From the NCBI RefSeq assembly GCF_905475345.1, contig NC_066589.1:2165501-2229500 (forward strand): 64,000 bases of DNA. Reading direction: 5' to 3'. Source of the stretch: Vespula vulgaris. Lineage: Eukaryota > Arthropoda > Insecta > Hymenoptera > Vespidae. The notes beneath the pieces were generated by a model that made no database searches, was not told the DNA's origin, and saw only the letters and a list, made by a program, of their open reading frames with translations. Shown here piece after piece: positions 39,101-44,724 of the stretch. The position numbers and the translations under genes were made by a program. Each line of letters begins with the position of its first letter. Position 1 is the first letter of the stretch.

Positions 39101-42100
39101 GTCGTTCTTGACCGGTTAAATCATCGTATCTCGAAAATTCGTCAGAACGATCGTTCGAACTTAAATTCGAGCGAACGTAAATCTTTTCCGAATTCGTTCG
39201 AACAAAATTCCGATCGTCCTTCGCGCGAGATATTTTTCTTCTATCCAAAGATTCAGACTGTACCGCGTTTTGAATAATCCTTCTCCTGGACATCGTTTGA
39301 TGAACATTAGTTTCCGGTTCGATCTTTTCAACGTCGCGAGATATGCCGGTTTTTCGAGATACCTTCGCGTAAATCGCATTCTTTTTCATATCCACATTCT
39401 TCATAGTAATTTCGGCGAGATTCGAGTCCGATTTAGCGCGATAAGTAAAACCGTCAGGAAGAGGATGATTTCTTAGACGTCTGTTGATTTTTCCAACGAG
39501 AGAGTACGTTTCCAGAGTGTTTGATCGAGAACCTTGTGAATTTTTACGAGCTTTCGTGTACCTGGATAGAGTATTAGAATTTGAGGAGTCCTCAAAAGAA
39601 GTTGCAACAGGTAAGGACGTTTTTCTTCTTCGTATCCTACCATAAACCGGTGGCTCTTTCTTCACGGGATCTGATCTGAAATAGCACCAATCTTCGTTGC
39701 CACTACGGGAGGATCTCGAACCGTGTACGATCTTGGGCAAGGTCGACGGTCTCGGTACAAGGCCGCGGTTAATGTCCCGAAGCGTGGCGCTAATTGTCAA
39801 GAGATCAGAACCAGACGGGGATTTAGAATCACGTTCTTCTTCTTCGTCTTTGTTCCACCTAGGACGTTGCAGAGAGCCGGCTGATCGTGCTGCTCTTGAC
39901 CTGGTGTCATTCGAAACGCTCGTCGACGTACTCGAGTTGGATCCAAACGTGTTACCTTTTACCTCGAGACACTCTTTCCCATAGATATTCTTTCCAGTGA
40001 ACCGAGTTGAACCTCCGTGGGAGGTCGCTCGAAGCGTAACAACGTCGACACTGTCTCTCCTTCGAAGGATATCTCGTCTGGAGACCTGTTTGAAGTCTCT
40101 CTCGGCTCGTAGTCTTCTTCCCATCGAAGGAAGAGTCTTTGGTCTAGCACCTTCATCGTCGATCTCGATCGTCGAACGTATCCAACAATGTCGCCGAAGG
40201 CTGTCAGTGAATCTCGCACCGCTGGATATATCATCGTTTTTCGTGCAGCTTTTCTTGAGGATCTCTTTTCTCGATATCGTTGGCACGTACGGAACTAGGG
40301 ACTCCCGTACGATCGATCTACTTGTCGTTGAGTTTTTACCGTTATCGCTTTTATTAACCCCTGTCCCTGTTGTTACTCCGTGGTTCTTAGGACGACCGGA
40401 AGTCTGATATCCCCTGCTCGTTCGTTCCGCCGTTCCGTAAGAATTTGGAGCGGAATTCGCATCTGGGTCTGGGCCGGCAGAATTATGCAACGCACGTCGA
40501 GCGGATAACGGTTTCACGCTCGCGTAGAAAGCCTCCGAGCGTGCATTTCGCGATGACGACAAAGAGGAGGAGGAGGACGTCGTCGTTGTCGTTGTCCTTG
40601 TCGTTTTCGTTGTCGTCGTCGTTGTCGTTATAGTTTTCTGTGTCCTGGAAGAAGCGACTTTCTTCGTGCTGCTAGCACAACTCGACGTTCTGTTCATCCC
40701 GACGATCGATCCACTCTGTCTCTGTATCTCTTGGAAAATCCATCGATTCTCGTCTCACCCACGCGAGAAAGCACTGTTGGTCACAGTTCGTACCTTTCAA
40801 GGTCATCGAGCTACCATGCGCGAGCATACACGTATGCACGTCGCTGAACTCATCGTCGAGAATGGAGAAATCTCTGATGATGGAAATTCTCCCCTTCCTA
40901 TCGAAGTCCCATCGGACGTGGCTTCTCGAGAATTCGACTTTCTCGTATCGTTTCACAATGGAACTCGATAATCGATCATATTAACTCGTCTTTTCCTTCG
41001 CAGCTGTTATTCGTGAAATTCACATGTTCACTCATTAACTCGTCTAGTACAAACTGGTTCGACGTTCTAATTGCGAAGAAACGAACCACTCTGCCTGTAT
41101 CAAATCTCGTTTAACCCATATCGTTGCATTTAACGATGCATCCTTGCAAATACACCGAGGTGCTTAGAGTACCGCTTTCGCGAAGCCTCGCTTGCGAGTT
41201 ATCCTTTGCTCCGGCGTAGATAGGTATATGAAAGTTCAAACAAATGTCAGCAACTAGCGGTCGGAGGCACCGATACCAGTTTTAGTTCCACTTAAATATC
41301 GACATATTTCTGGTACTCCATGACAAGTTCGTGGACTCGACCTCCTTGCCGACTCGTTAGCGTTCCTTCCGCGTGTCCAGCTCGCATGTGATACGCTTAT
41401 ATAGTTTCCTCTTTCCTCTCGGTTCCTTTCCTCACCGTAAATCCTCACGAAGATTCGAAGAGAATCGAGTCGGTATCCTCGTTCGACGACGTGATATATT
41501 TTGTTTCTTTTTCTTTTCTGTTGCTTTTTTCAGTTTATCGACACTCGGCGCGGCGCATGCTAAGTTTCGGCTTAAGGAAGTTAGGAGGTCACGGACGAGG
41601 CTTCTATCGAGTTTATTGGGTTAGTCAAGCTCGAAAAATTCCTGCTGCTCACGTAGAATTCGTTAACGGTTCCATGTCTCGAAACGTCGTTCGAATGTAA
41701 TCAGGTAGTCTTGAAGGTAGTAGTATTGTTTTTTTAAAGGTACGTCGGGATTTGCACGATGCGAAAGGATTTTGGATCGTTGAAGAAACAAAAACAAAAC
41801 ATCACGTAAATCCATACTCTTCGTCGAAGAAAAATATCGAGTTGCATCCGAACTCGAGGATGTTCGATGCAACACTGACTAAGTTGGAGGTTCCTTGCTC
41901 CGCAACAATTGCTTCGTGCGCACAGTGGCGTATACGTTTTTAATTAAACCACGAGTTTAATTACCGTGCATAAAGATGATGGAATGAAGATTTCGATTTT
42001 GAATGCGACGAGCCAAACGAAACTCGTTCTTTTAAGTGTTTCATTAACAACTTTTTCATTTCCTCCGATCGCGGCGACTTTGAAGACTCGTCTAATCGTA

Positions 42101-44641
42101 GAGTAGAAAGGATCAGAGGTTTCTTAAGTTCTTGCAATATTAACGACGACGATGCTGACGCCATTGAATCGAAGTGCTTTGGGGTGGAACCAAGCGTGCC
42201 TCTCTTCTTATATAAATTACGCGCTAAATACGCGTACAAACTTGTATGCCGTGTTAGAGACGATGGATATTAAGCTCGGGCTTGGAAAACGAACGGGAAG
42301 CGAATCTAATGAGCGTTGTGCTACAGACGCAACGTCTCTGTCGATTGTAAAAACCGATTGCGTTCGTAAAAGCGTATTATTTTCGCACGAAATGTGTTAC
42401 TGGACTTTAAGGCTCCGTATATCTATGCATGCGTGTGTGTATATATATGCTTATATCTATTACAATATGGGTGAATACGTTTTACATTTTTTCCATGTCC
42501 TTTTTTCCCTTTTTTATTAACTTTTCCTTTTCATTTTCTTTCCTTTTTTATTTCATCCAAATGTCACAGAAAAATTCAATTCAAGTATTTTTCACAGTCT
42601 TTATGCGAGGAGTATTTTGCATACATATATACACATATATATACATATATATACGTACGTATGTATGCATGTATTTCGTAAACGTATTCTATTTCAACGA
42701 ACAATAGCGAGGTATGTGAAGAAAAAAGAAAAAATAGAAAAAGAAGAATGTTAAACGTAATGTCGTCGCACGGATATCCCAGACGAATTATTTCTCGCAT
42801 GTAAATTCTCTTACACATCTCGTACATACAAGTGTACCTACCTTCGCGTATTCCACTACGTTTTCACTTTTACTCAAGTTAAAAGCCCGCGCGCTCGTTC
42901 AGGGGTAATTACCTTCGGAATTGTTAAATCGTCCTCATCGACTGTACCGAGTACCGAGAAACGCCATTCTGTTTCTCTCTTTCTCTCTCTTTCATTTTAT
43001 TTTATACATATTATTTATTATACGAATATATTTATTAATATATTTATACGCGTACAATTGCCGTTGAGTGCTTCAAAAAATATTCCAGGGTTCGTAAATT
43101 CCAAAAAGTATATAAAAAATTCGTTAAAAATCTCGTGTTCTCTCGTGACCTAATTGAATCAATTGTAAAATGTGTATAAAAAGGTATACAAGTCGAGACA
43201 ATACTTTTTCATTCACTATCTTCAGGATGAAATTAAAAATTTGTCATAGGAATTACGATACGTATATCATTGAAATAAAAGAATTTAACGTGAAATGAGA
43301 AATATCCAAATTCTTTTCATTTATATCAATTTCTCTGGAATTACCATATCAAATATATACTATTATTTTTGTTCTTATTAATTTGTTTTTCATATATCAT
43401 ATTACAAACTAAACAAAATATTCTTTTTCCTAAAGACATCTAAATGAAACGAATAATTATTAACTCGCTCTGTATATGAATATGATGAATTCAGTTTGAA
43501 CAGGTTTGTTCTCATCAAAAGTTATTTCATAGATCGTTGCCCCGAATGATAACAACCATTAACGTTGCCTAATCTAAGAACTAGCTAGTTTGAGAACAAC
43601 TCAAAATCTTCTCTCTTCTTGATGTTGTTTAACAGCAACGTGAGGAACGTGCAAAGGCATTCGAAAGTTACCGCGGTTGCACGACGCAATTGCGTGTGCC
43701 TAGATCATTGACACCGAGCGCAAGCAAAAGGTGATCCTAGCGTAAGATCGAAACAACATAAACAACACCGTACTAAAACCATGGCCATCCCTTCGTGGGA
43801 AATTTCATTTCTTTCCTCTTTTTTTTTTTCTTGAAAGTCATTAAGATAACGAAGTTCATTCAACCCATTATTCATTATTTATTTGTATTGCTGAAGTAAA
43901 AAGTATAAAACATAAAAAAAAGTAAATGTTAATATTTTCATGATTGTAAATTTTAAATATGCAAAGAGAATTTAATGTTCTTAGAATAAAATATATAAAA
44001 TGGAATGACTTTCGTAATCATAATCATTGGCAAGTTTAATTCATTAATCATAAAATTTTTAACATTGGAATGGATTATAGTTGTTGTTGGTTCACATCAT
44101 AATGTGTTATGAAAATCGTTAAAACGTACAATGTCTTTCTATATGTTCGACTTCATCTAATCGACGAAAGAGTAGAAAACACGTCTTGATCGAATCTAGG
44201 ATGATCGGTTGTTACGTGAGTTAACGAGATCGAAGAAACGTCATTCGAGTTTAACGTGCATGAAGTTCGTCGTGAAAACACGCAATGGATACACGAAAAT
44301 AGCGCGTTCGGTGTGTTCGCGTTTAAAGAAAAATTGTTTTGAAATTACTGAGAAAGATATTATGCAACGTTAGCTGCACCCAATAAAGAGAGAAAGAGAG
44401 ATATTTCGAATGAAACGGCTTTCTTATTTACTGATTTCGTGCTAATATCGCTATAAATTTACGACGCCTTTCTTGTCGTGTCATGCTTCTTTATATCCGG
44501 AAATTTATATAATACTTTTCTGTAAATAATAAAATTCTTTCATTCGCAACGAATGACTCGAATTGTGTATCTCGAGTCGATCATTTCTTCTTATTAAATA
44601 CGACGACTAGAAATTCTTACCTTTTGCCACTCGGCGTACAT
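2142..44641 (-). CDS. Myo15: unconventional myosin XV (whole gene, 34 coding exons)
   Basis: Actin-based motor with a MyTH4-FERM tail, orthologous to Drosophila Myo10A/Sisyphus and vertebrate MYO15A. Family members move cargo in filopodia or stereocilia. I traced 34 coding exons, given one by one below. All internal phases agree and the total is 9,492 nt, or about 3,163 residues, once one extra base in exon 2 is discounted. Visible landmarks, by approximate residue: P-loop GESGSGKT 159-166, switch I NDNSSRFGK 209-217, a Glu at the TEDS position (~382), switch II DIFGFE 434-439, IQ motifs ~750-820, first MyTH4 ~880-1040, first FERM F1 lobe ~1085-1190, disordered insert ~1192-2200, remaining FERM lobes ~2200-2507, second MyTH4 ~2640-2800, second FERM ~2860-3150. 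The C-terminus GIGFGMR has no PDZ-binding motif, unlike MYO15A. The short-isoform start MYAEWQK is at 44641. Most introns are short, but the 5' introns and the 6104-25084 intron are long. Confidence 0.95.
2448..2584 (-). CDS. Myo15: myosin XV exon 33 (second FERM, F3 lobe)
   Basis: Encodes EILSKWPLFGSSFFAVKRIP and HILALNRHGVHFIDLVTH, the PH-like F3 lobe with the family motif PLFGSSFF. Donor CAC|GTGAGT. Confidence 0.93.
2672..2876 (-). CDS. Myo15: myosin XV exon 32 (second FERM, F2 lobe)
   Basis: Encodes YDMAQIAALLHRAADMTHEP, KEIKYLLPKPAL and WNNVQHITVAASKAQVL, the helical F2 lobe. Phase 1 at the donor. Confidence 0.93.
2953..3085 (-). CDS. Myo15: myosin XV exon 31 (second FERM, F2 lobe)
   Basis: Encodes SVWYYSLRLDAPLYIEVVFN and QIVPDYLEGLLL, the conserved F1-F2 transition. 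Donor ATT|GTAAGT. Confidence 0.93.
3193..3377 (-). CDS. Myo15: myosin XV exon 30 (second FERM, F1 lobe)
   Basis: Encodes DVIEEMCNIISVRNPHEMDE and ARDEYILDVTTELHK, the ubiquitin-like lobe of the C-terminal FERM. Donor AG|GTATGA in phase 2. Confidence 0.93.
3523..3918 (-). CDS. Myo15: myosin XV exon 29 (second MyTH4)
   Basis: 132 codons with YELLRDEVYCQLMKQTTNN, SCQRGWRLFSIVAAYFTCS and the start of FERM (KRQIYRLPGGTERVI). Strong family match throughout. Confidence 0.95.
3995..4298 (-). CDS. Myo15: myosin XV exon 28 (second MyTH4)
   Basis: After a lysine-rich stretch (LKSKKKGKKNKG) it encodes EWTWKEQVDLVKYSSVPIEQ and CFLCLMRYMGDQPLPP, the N-terminal helices of MyTH4. Donor ATG|GTAAGC. Confidence 0.93.
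4299..5723 (-). other. intron 27 of myosin XV
   Basis: 1.4 kb between exons 27 and 28. AT-rich, with a low-complexity run of ATTATA-like words around 5460-5660. No coding frame or RNA gene seen. Confidence 0.7.
5724..6103 (-). CDS. Myo15: myosin XV exon 27 (His/Asn-rich linker, pre-MyTH4 helix)
   Basis: Acceptor TTTCTTTACAG; starts IDQKPQHKPNHHHENH. Some 70 residues carry about a dozen Asn-His pairs spaced every few residues, a degenerate repeat. The end DGKHSLLQYAMLNFRQSTEK matches the helix before the second MyTH4 of MYO15A. Donor AA|GTAAGA in phase 2. A (TA)20 tract lies 20 nt upstream of the acceptor. Confidence 0.88.
6104..8584 (-). other. 3' part of the 19-kb intron 26
   Basis: Contains the (TA)n near exon 27 and otherwise unremarkable AT-rich sequence. 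Short open frames here are interrupted or low complexity. No SH3 coding segment was recognised. Confidence 0.55.
6124..6164. repeat. (TA)n microsatellite beside exon 27 acceptor
   Basis: Forty-one bases of alternating T and A, 20 nt upstream of the exon 27 acceptor, where the branch point would normally lie. Confidence 0.95.
8585..9958 (-). CDS. 457-codon unrecognised open frame inside myosin XV intron 26
   Basis: An uninterrupted frame from two consecutive ATGs to TGA, with an in-frame TAG upstream at 10001-10003, so it is complete as a single exon. The product is hydrophilic and largely disordered (Arg, Asp, Ser, Asn, Gln), with a QQQQQ run and repeated SSESDLSSDE-like acidic patches. Near the C-terminus are two likely helices, LSVREILKRFEELRTQNEMQ and LTTIQETLKKLDEKVKSFQV, which could form a coiled coil. 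No enzyme motif, signal peptide or membrane segment. It lies on the same strand as myosin XV, where an SH3-linker would be expected. It could be a nested gene or an alternative terminal exon. No strong donor precedes its stop, so an internal myosin exon is less likely. Confidence 0.6.
   Translation of the reverse strand: MMEREVSDAEGVFSRRLSGNWEELPTTLRRRQKHRPEILSQFADFSESSESEFRKVDGHSFNNVQRIVKRSEFLRRLDVNENGKNVDTKLDRRSTPDRLYNNRLDEDYRRHYETHETKLGQHRKSLGNLANKFDLKSLSDEDRKTNSPDSLLVKSSESDLSSDEYGHTDDSGAFLEKTSNFDRGTRIEQRTTGFIKFFARDDCNKRKKKSEDVGTTVSSEYNHLDVNKNNLSQSPKVLDYIRKDSKKDFFGNQQRFEYENIPRVDVSKLDQKSFLNQTSTKISENVLQIDHHQQQQQHRNQSQPTIEQLRLEEGCQLRNSRNSSPNFARNAEDGRKYRTPSPNHQRNGTDDLRINGLIQDFYDSEQMIARVNGDRRMSKMETIREENAADGSKLSVREILKRFEELRTQNEMQQASEEKSNDKTLTTIQETLKKLDEKVKSFQVTIPIKKVEPFPYT
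9962..13254 (-). other. intron 26, non-coding stretch
   Basis: AT-rich intronic sequence with poly-T and poly-A runs and no open frame that looks coding. Could include the promoter or 5' UTR of the 457-codon frame, but no clear TATA box was found. Confidence 0.5.
13255..13470 (-). other. coding-like 72-codon block, uncertain
   Basis: A GC-richer island whose minus-strand frame reads fairly normal protein (for example YIKEGWPSVTRYTPSFYNYN) and ends in TAA. No start or splice sites are convincing, and no family is recognised. It could be conserved regulatory DNA. Confidence 0.2.
14170..14334 (-). other. coding-like block, possible unrecognised exon
   Basis: After a CAAACAG acceptor-like site a minus-strand frame reads GVRFTRAIADQFEFPDGTIS and LLSQAFPCEEHRTLVQ with balanced composition, then enters a TATGTATG repeat containing GTACGT/GTATGT donor-like words. 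The plus strand is also open across the block, so coding status is unproven. The phase does not match exons 26 and 27 of myosin XV. Confidence 0.25.
17404..17455. repeat. (TA)26 microsatellite
   Basis: Fifty-two bases of TA flanked by ACG and CGT, so the whole tract is a palindrome. Confidence 0.95.
21481..21541. repeat. (AAT)n-(ATT)n palindromic microsatellite
   Basis: About ten AAT units pass directly into about ten ATT units, giving a near-perfect inverted repeat with no spacer that can form a hairpin or cruciform. Confidence 0.95.
24007..24038. repeat. (GA)16 microsatellite
   Basis: Uninterrupted GA dinucleotides. A second GA-rich tract lies near 24126-24150. Confidence 0.95.
25085..25327 (-). 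CDS. Myo15: myosin XV exon 26 (first FERM, PH-like lobe)
   Basis: 81 codons. HVAVSHHGLRLIKR and LEDIVSISSPRAGVCVLQI are the PH-like F3 lobe, ending ADMIGKYIKS. Donor TCG|GTAAGT in phase 0 opens a 19-kb intron. Confidence 0.9.
25399..26395 (-). CDS. Myo15: myosin XV exon 25 (insert end, first FERM second part)
   Basis: The first half is a Ser/Arg/Asp-rich region with repeated RDxF-like words (SRDIF, RDVF, SPRDF). The second half is folded: FTYNRVSWTLRVKKEVFAPN, LALHLVFCQVAYDVL, QWPLYFARIFPVS, matching the FERM segment that precedes SH3 in MYO15A. The in-frame acceptor is CCATATAG at 26396. A nearer-to-donor AG at 26437 would run into a stop within four codons. Donor TCG|GTTAGT. Confidence 0.85.
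26497..26692 (-). CDS. Myo15: myosin XV exon 24 (insert, polyproline)
   Basis: Encodes GGRWDDYASTADD, a helix (AQVVRTQIERME) and PVPPPPPITPPQPPSP, a second strong polyproline tract. Donor AG|GTATTT in phase 2. Confidence 0.85.
26798..27009 (-). CDS. Myo15: myosin XV exon 23 (insert)
   Basis: Encodes a likely helical segment (LKLSSEMRQRLEKVTANHS) and KRLEDNRKLLLEQQLG, also found near the FERM region of this class. Donor TAG|GTAATA in phase 1, followed at once by a (TA)n tract in the intron. Confidence 0.85.
27085..27375 (-). CDS. Myo15: myosin XV exon 22 (insert)
   Basis: 97 codons: WPPPSDSNENQ, a short Gln run, an acidic segment (VEWEEFEIENIAGNEE) and a lysine run before the donor AA|GTAAAT. 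Disordered by composition. Confidence 0.85.
27468..27949 (-). CDS. Myo15: myosin XV exon 21 (insert, polyproline)
   Basis: About 160 codons: VSFREPEDGELWS, a Lys/Ser-rich middle, then GVPPPPPMPPPLE, a tract of the type bound by profilin or SH3 domains, and DPYGRAKTVRIGKW. Donor AG|GTTAGA in phase 2 keeps a Trp-Arg-Trp sequence across the junction. Confidence 0.85.
28280..28384 (-). CDS. Myo15: myosin XV exon 20 (insert)
   Basis: 35 codons (GMVLPTGPSSMNLVLP through GRNSK) after a good acceptor (TGTTTCCAG), with donor AAG|GTATCT. Phase 0 on both sides makes it a natural cassette exon. Confidence 0.8.
28385..28906 (-). other. intron 19 of myosin XV
   Basis: Holds TA-rich sequence and a hairpin in which ACTTCTATATAT is mirrored by ATATATAGAAGT after a short loop (about 28713-28745). 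No coding signal. Confidence 0.6.
28907..29694 (-). CDS. Myo15: myosin XV exon 19 (insert, Met/Pro/Gln-rich)
   Basis: 262 codons. An acidic helical part (DVDQFLDELFMPVLDGNLDE) precedes a Met/Pro-rich stretch (SPPMMMPMFSPPQ) and a Gln-rich helix (IQIQQQLLAQNQALQQLL). In MYO15A-type tails a similar leucine-rich helical element lies in this interval. Donor CCG|GTGAGA. Confidence 0.85.
29766..30222 (-). CDS. Myo15: myosin XV exon 18 (insert)
   Basis: 152 codons, Ser/Arg/Glu-rich and predicted disordered from composition, with an acidic patch (VEEEDLTIDFEY). No domain seen. Donor CAG|GTAAAT in phase 1. Confidence 0.83.
30373..30549 (-). CDS. Myo15: myosin XV exon 17 (insert, proline-rich)
   Basis: 59 codons with a short acidic helix (VIRELEQEIE) and a proline run (RPAVPPPQPPV). 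Start of the long insert inside the first FERM region. Phase 0 at both ends. Confidence 0.85.
30633..30904 (-). CDS. Myo15: myosin XV exon 16 (first FERM, F1 lobe)
   Basis: Encodes DSWTTCEELANLAVQ and GWTITLWNQLDG, conserved in the F1 lobe of MyTH4-FERM myosins. A basic KKRD end leads into the disordered insert. Confidence 0.9.
30988..31190 (-). CDS. Myo15: myosin XV exon 15 (end of MyTH4, start of first FERM)
   Basis: Ends the MyTH4 (YCQRKLLQ) and starts the F1 ubiquitin-like lobe (NYPPCVLEWRANRNRVNMAL). Phase 1 at the donor. Confidence 0.9.
31274..31742 (-). CDS. Myo15: myosin XV exon 14 (first MyTH4)
   Basis: Carries the hallmark MyTH4 segments IKTPFLTKARDQDYTDSLMIF, LRDEILCQLANQTWKN and ERGWLLLSNCLSAF. 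These helical domains bind microtubules or partner proteins together with FERM. Donor AA|GTAAGT. Confidence 0.94.
31977..32320 (-). CDS. Myo15: myosin XV exon 13 (IQ motifs and charged helix)
   Basis: Completes two to three IQ-like motifs (for example IIQAAYRGYRERK) that should bind calmodulin or light chains. A strongly charged Glu/Lys/Arg stretch follows that could be a single alpha-helix lever extension. It ends FIYSKLDG, just before MyTH4. Confidence 0.92.
32417..32794 (-). CDS. Myo15: myosin XV exon 12 (converter, start of IQ region)
   Basis: Contains the SH1/SH2-region motif NPWFVRCIKPN, LRYTGMLETIRIRKTGYPVR and the converter with QLGLTRVFLRE, ending with the start of the first IQ motif. 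Confidence 0.94.
32882..33039 (-). CDS. Myo15: myosin XV exon 11 (motor, loop 2 region)
   Basis: Encodes MVSKMFQHVRTT and TPTVSARFHDSLQQLLDSM, which span a short loop 2 and the helix after it. Donor CA|GTAAGA in phase 2. Confidence 0.92.
33111..33398 (-). CDS. Myo15: myosin XV exon 10 (motor, lower 50K)
   Basis: 96 codons containing GILHLLDDESNFPKATD, YAIKHYAGQVWYNVEGF and FLDKNRD, the conserved lower-50K actin-binding region. Confidence 0.93.
33483..33812 (-). CDS. Myo15: myosin XV exon 9 (TEDS site, switch II)
   Basis: 110 codons. The TEDS position, 16 residues before DAFAK, is Glu (RNEKVF), a fixed negative charge, so the motor need not be phosphorylated there. Switch II ISILDIFGFE and the relay segment LCINYANENLQ follow. 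Confidence 0.94.
33886..34164 (-). CDS. Myo15: myosin XV exon 8 (motor)
   Basis: 93 codons containing TIFKILASVLHLGNVYF and ending ALTTKTT, the upper-50K domain just before the cardiomyopathy loop. Donor ACC|GTGAGT. Confidence 0.92.
34267..34444 (-). CDS. Myo15: myosin XV exon 7 (motor)
   Basis: Encodes GVIVGGRITQYLLEKSRIV and NYHVFYELLAG, standard upper-50K motor motifs. The donor CAG|GTTTGA is weak but keeps phase 0 with exon 8. Confidence 0.92.
34534..34818 (-). CDS. Myo15: myosin XV exon 6 (P-loop and switch I)
   Basis: Encodes HLFAVGSSAY, the P-loop GESGSGKT and switch I NDNSSRFGK, ending in EVHFR. All catalytic nucleotide-binding residues expected in an active myosin are present. Donor GA|GTTAGT in phase 2 completes an Asp with exon 7. 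Confidence 0.95.
35018..35127 (-). CDS. Myo15: myosin XV exon 5 (motor)
   Basis: Encodes TYTGSILVAVNPYKMFDIYG through ILGTLPP, including the conserved VNPY motor motif. Donor CC|GTAAGT in phase 2. Confidence 0.92.
35222..35285 (-). CDS. Myo15: myosin XV exon 4 (motor)
   Basis: 64 nt encoding DLNEASLLWNLKIRYDKELIY, a conserved segment preceding the nucleotide pocket. Donor TAT|GTAAGT in phase 0. Confidence 0.9.
35401..35483 (-). CDS. Myo15: myosin XV exon 3 (motor)
   Basis: Starts phase 0 after GCCGCAG and encodes VFTLTNLSGVRPRQD through EDMIQLS. Donor TC|GTAAGT in phase 2. The GVEDMIQL segment is a conserved motor-start motif of this class. Confidence 0.9.
36131..36180. repeat. GA-rich microsatellite
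   Basis: Mostly (AG)n with a few AAAG interruptions. Confidence 0.9.
36240..36344 (-). CDS. candidate alternative first exon of myosin XV
   Basis: An open frame with ATGs at 36344 and 36290 ends at a consensus donor TCT CAC|GTGAGT in phase 0, which joins in frame to exon 3 (VFTLTNLSG). It would replace exons 1-2 with MELQLQTQAGRYPVRSH or a longer form. No acceptor or clear promoter was identified. Weak, inferred. Confidence 0.22.
38090..38201 (-). CDS. Myo15: myosin XV exon 2 (N-terminal motor subdomain; apparent 1-bp frameshift)
   Basis: Acceptor TTTTCGTAG at 38202; donor AAG|GTAAGA. The first part encodes GELVWFDPGVGHV and the second part LPGEVLEYHRAANVL through VIAGK. The two halves are in different frames because 38160-38164 holds five A (T5 on the gene strand) where four would keep the frame. 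As written, the first frame stops shortly after. The exon is 112 nt; 111 nt would fit the phases of exons 1 and 3. A homopolymer sequencing or assembly error is the simplest explanation. An in-frame ATG at 38167-38165 opens the second frame. Confidence 0.85.
38565..40697 (-). CDS. long basic Ser/Arg/Thr-rich N-terminal exon (candidate myosin XV extension)
   Basis: The frame is open for 767 codons from ATG 40697 to TAA 38394, with an upstream in-frame TGA at 40755-40757. The last ~55 codons look like intron read-through (Phe/Lys/Cys-rich). A donor-like ACT|GTGAAC at 38564 or ACG|GTGCTT at 38522 would splice in phase 0 to exon 2, adding about 711 or 725 residues before GELVWFDPG. The protein opens with a Thr/Ser run, is strongly basic with many SRS, RRR and TLPK-like words, contains NRRLRNHPLPDGFTYRAKSD, and ends with an Ala/Val run. 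It is probably disordered. Vertebrate MYO15A also has a long, poorly conserved N-terminal extension from a single large exon. The alternative is an independent single-exon gene. The end shown is the first candidate donor. Confidence 0.5.
41398..41408 (-). promoter_or_regulatory. TATA-like box upstream of the long N-terminal exon
   Basis: CTATATAAGCG on the minus strand in a GC-richer context, about 700 bp upstream of the 40697 ATG. It fits the TATAWAAG consensus. Promoter activity is inferred. Confidence 0.3.
41961..42164 (-). CDS. 67-codon open frame with upstream TATA-like box
   Basis: ATG 42164 to TAA 41961. Product MASASSSLILQELKKPLILS and onward is Ser/Lys-rich with a helical basic segment (EEMKKLLMKHLKERVSF). 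A TATATAAG box on the minus strand at about 42209-42216 is spaced well for a start site just before the ATG. The last codons overlap a donor-like CACG|GTAATT, so it may instead be a short first coding exon of a myosin XV transcript. Unrecognised. Confidence 0.35.
   Translation of the reverse strand: MASASSSLILQELKKPLILSTLRLDESSKSPRSEEMKKLLMKHLKERVSFGSSHSKSKSSFHHLYAR
42165..44620 (-). other. 5' part of myosin XV intron 1
   Basis: Includes CT/T-rich tracts and a TATATA/TACGTATG simple repeat around 42620-42680. No gene-like frame. Confidence 0.5.
44621..44641 (-). CDS. Myo15: myosin XV exon 1, short-isoform start
   Basis: Codes MYAEWQK, followed by a consensus donor AAG|GTAAGAAT in phase 0. 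Joined to exon 2 it reads straight into GELVWFDPG, the typical N-terminus of insect myosin XV motors, which supports this ATG as the main start. Confidence 0.85.
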
Positions 44642-44724
44642 CTTGAAACGAGATTAGGCTGATCTTCGAATGGTACCCGTTATCCTCATTTTGTGTGCTA
44701 CCTCAGAGTTTCGTCTTCCTCTTT
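44642..44724 (-). other. Myo15: 5' UTR part of exon 1
   Basis: A pyrimidine-rich acceptor (tttttcag) ends at 44725, so this is probably an internal exon with 83 nt of 5' UTR. The promoter and a further non-coding exon should lie to the right, at a place I cannot fix. Confidence 0.5.
44654..44689 (-). other. upstream ORF in the myosin XV leader
   Basis: An ATG and 10 further codons, then TAA. It ends 12 nt before the main ATG without overlapping it. If this part of the leader is transcribed, it could lower translation of the short isoform. Regulatory effect is inferred. Confidence 0.35.

Noticed and set aside
39697..40633. Plus-strand frames of 60-136 codons opposite the long N-terminal exon
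   Set aside because: Antisense shadows of a low-complexity Ser/Arg/Thr frame; the minus-strand frame is far longer and uninterrupted.
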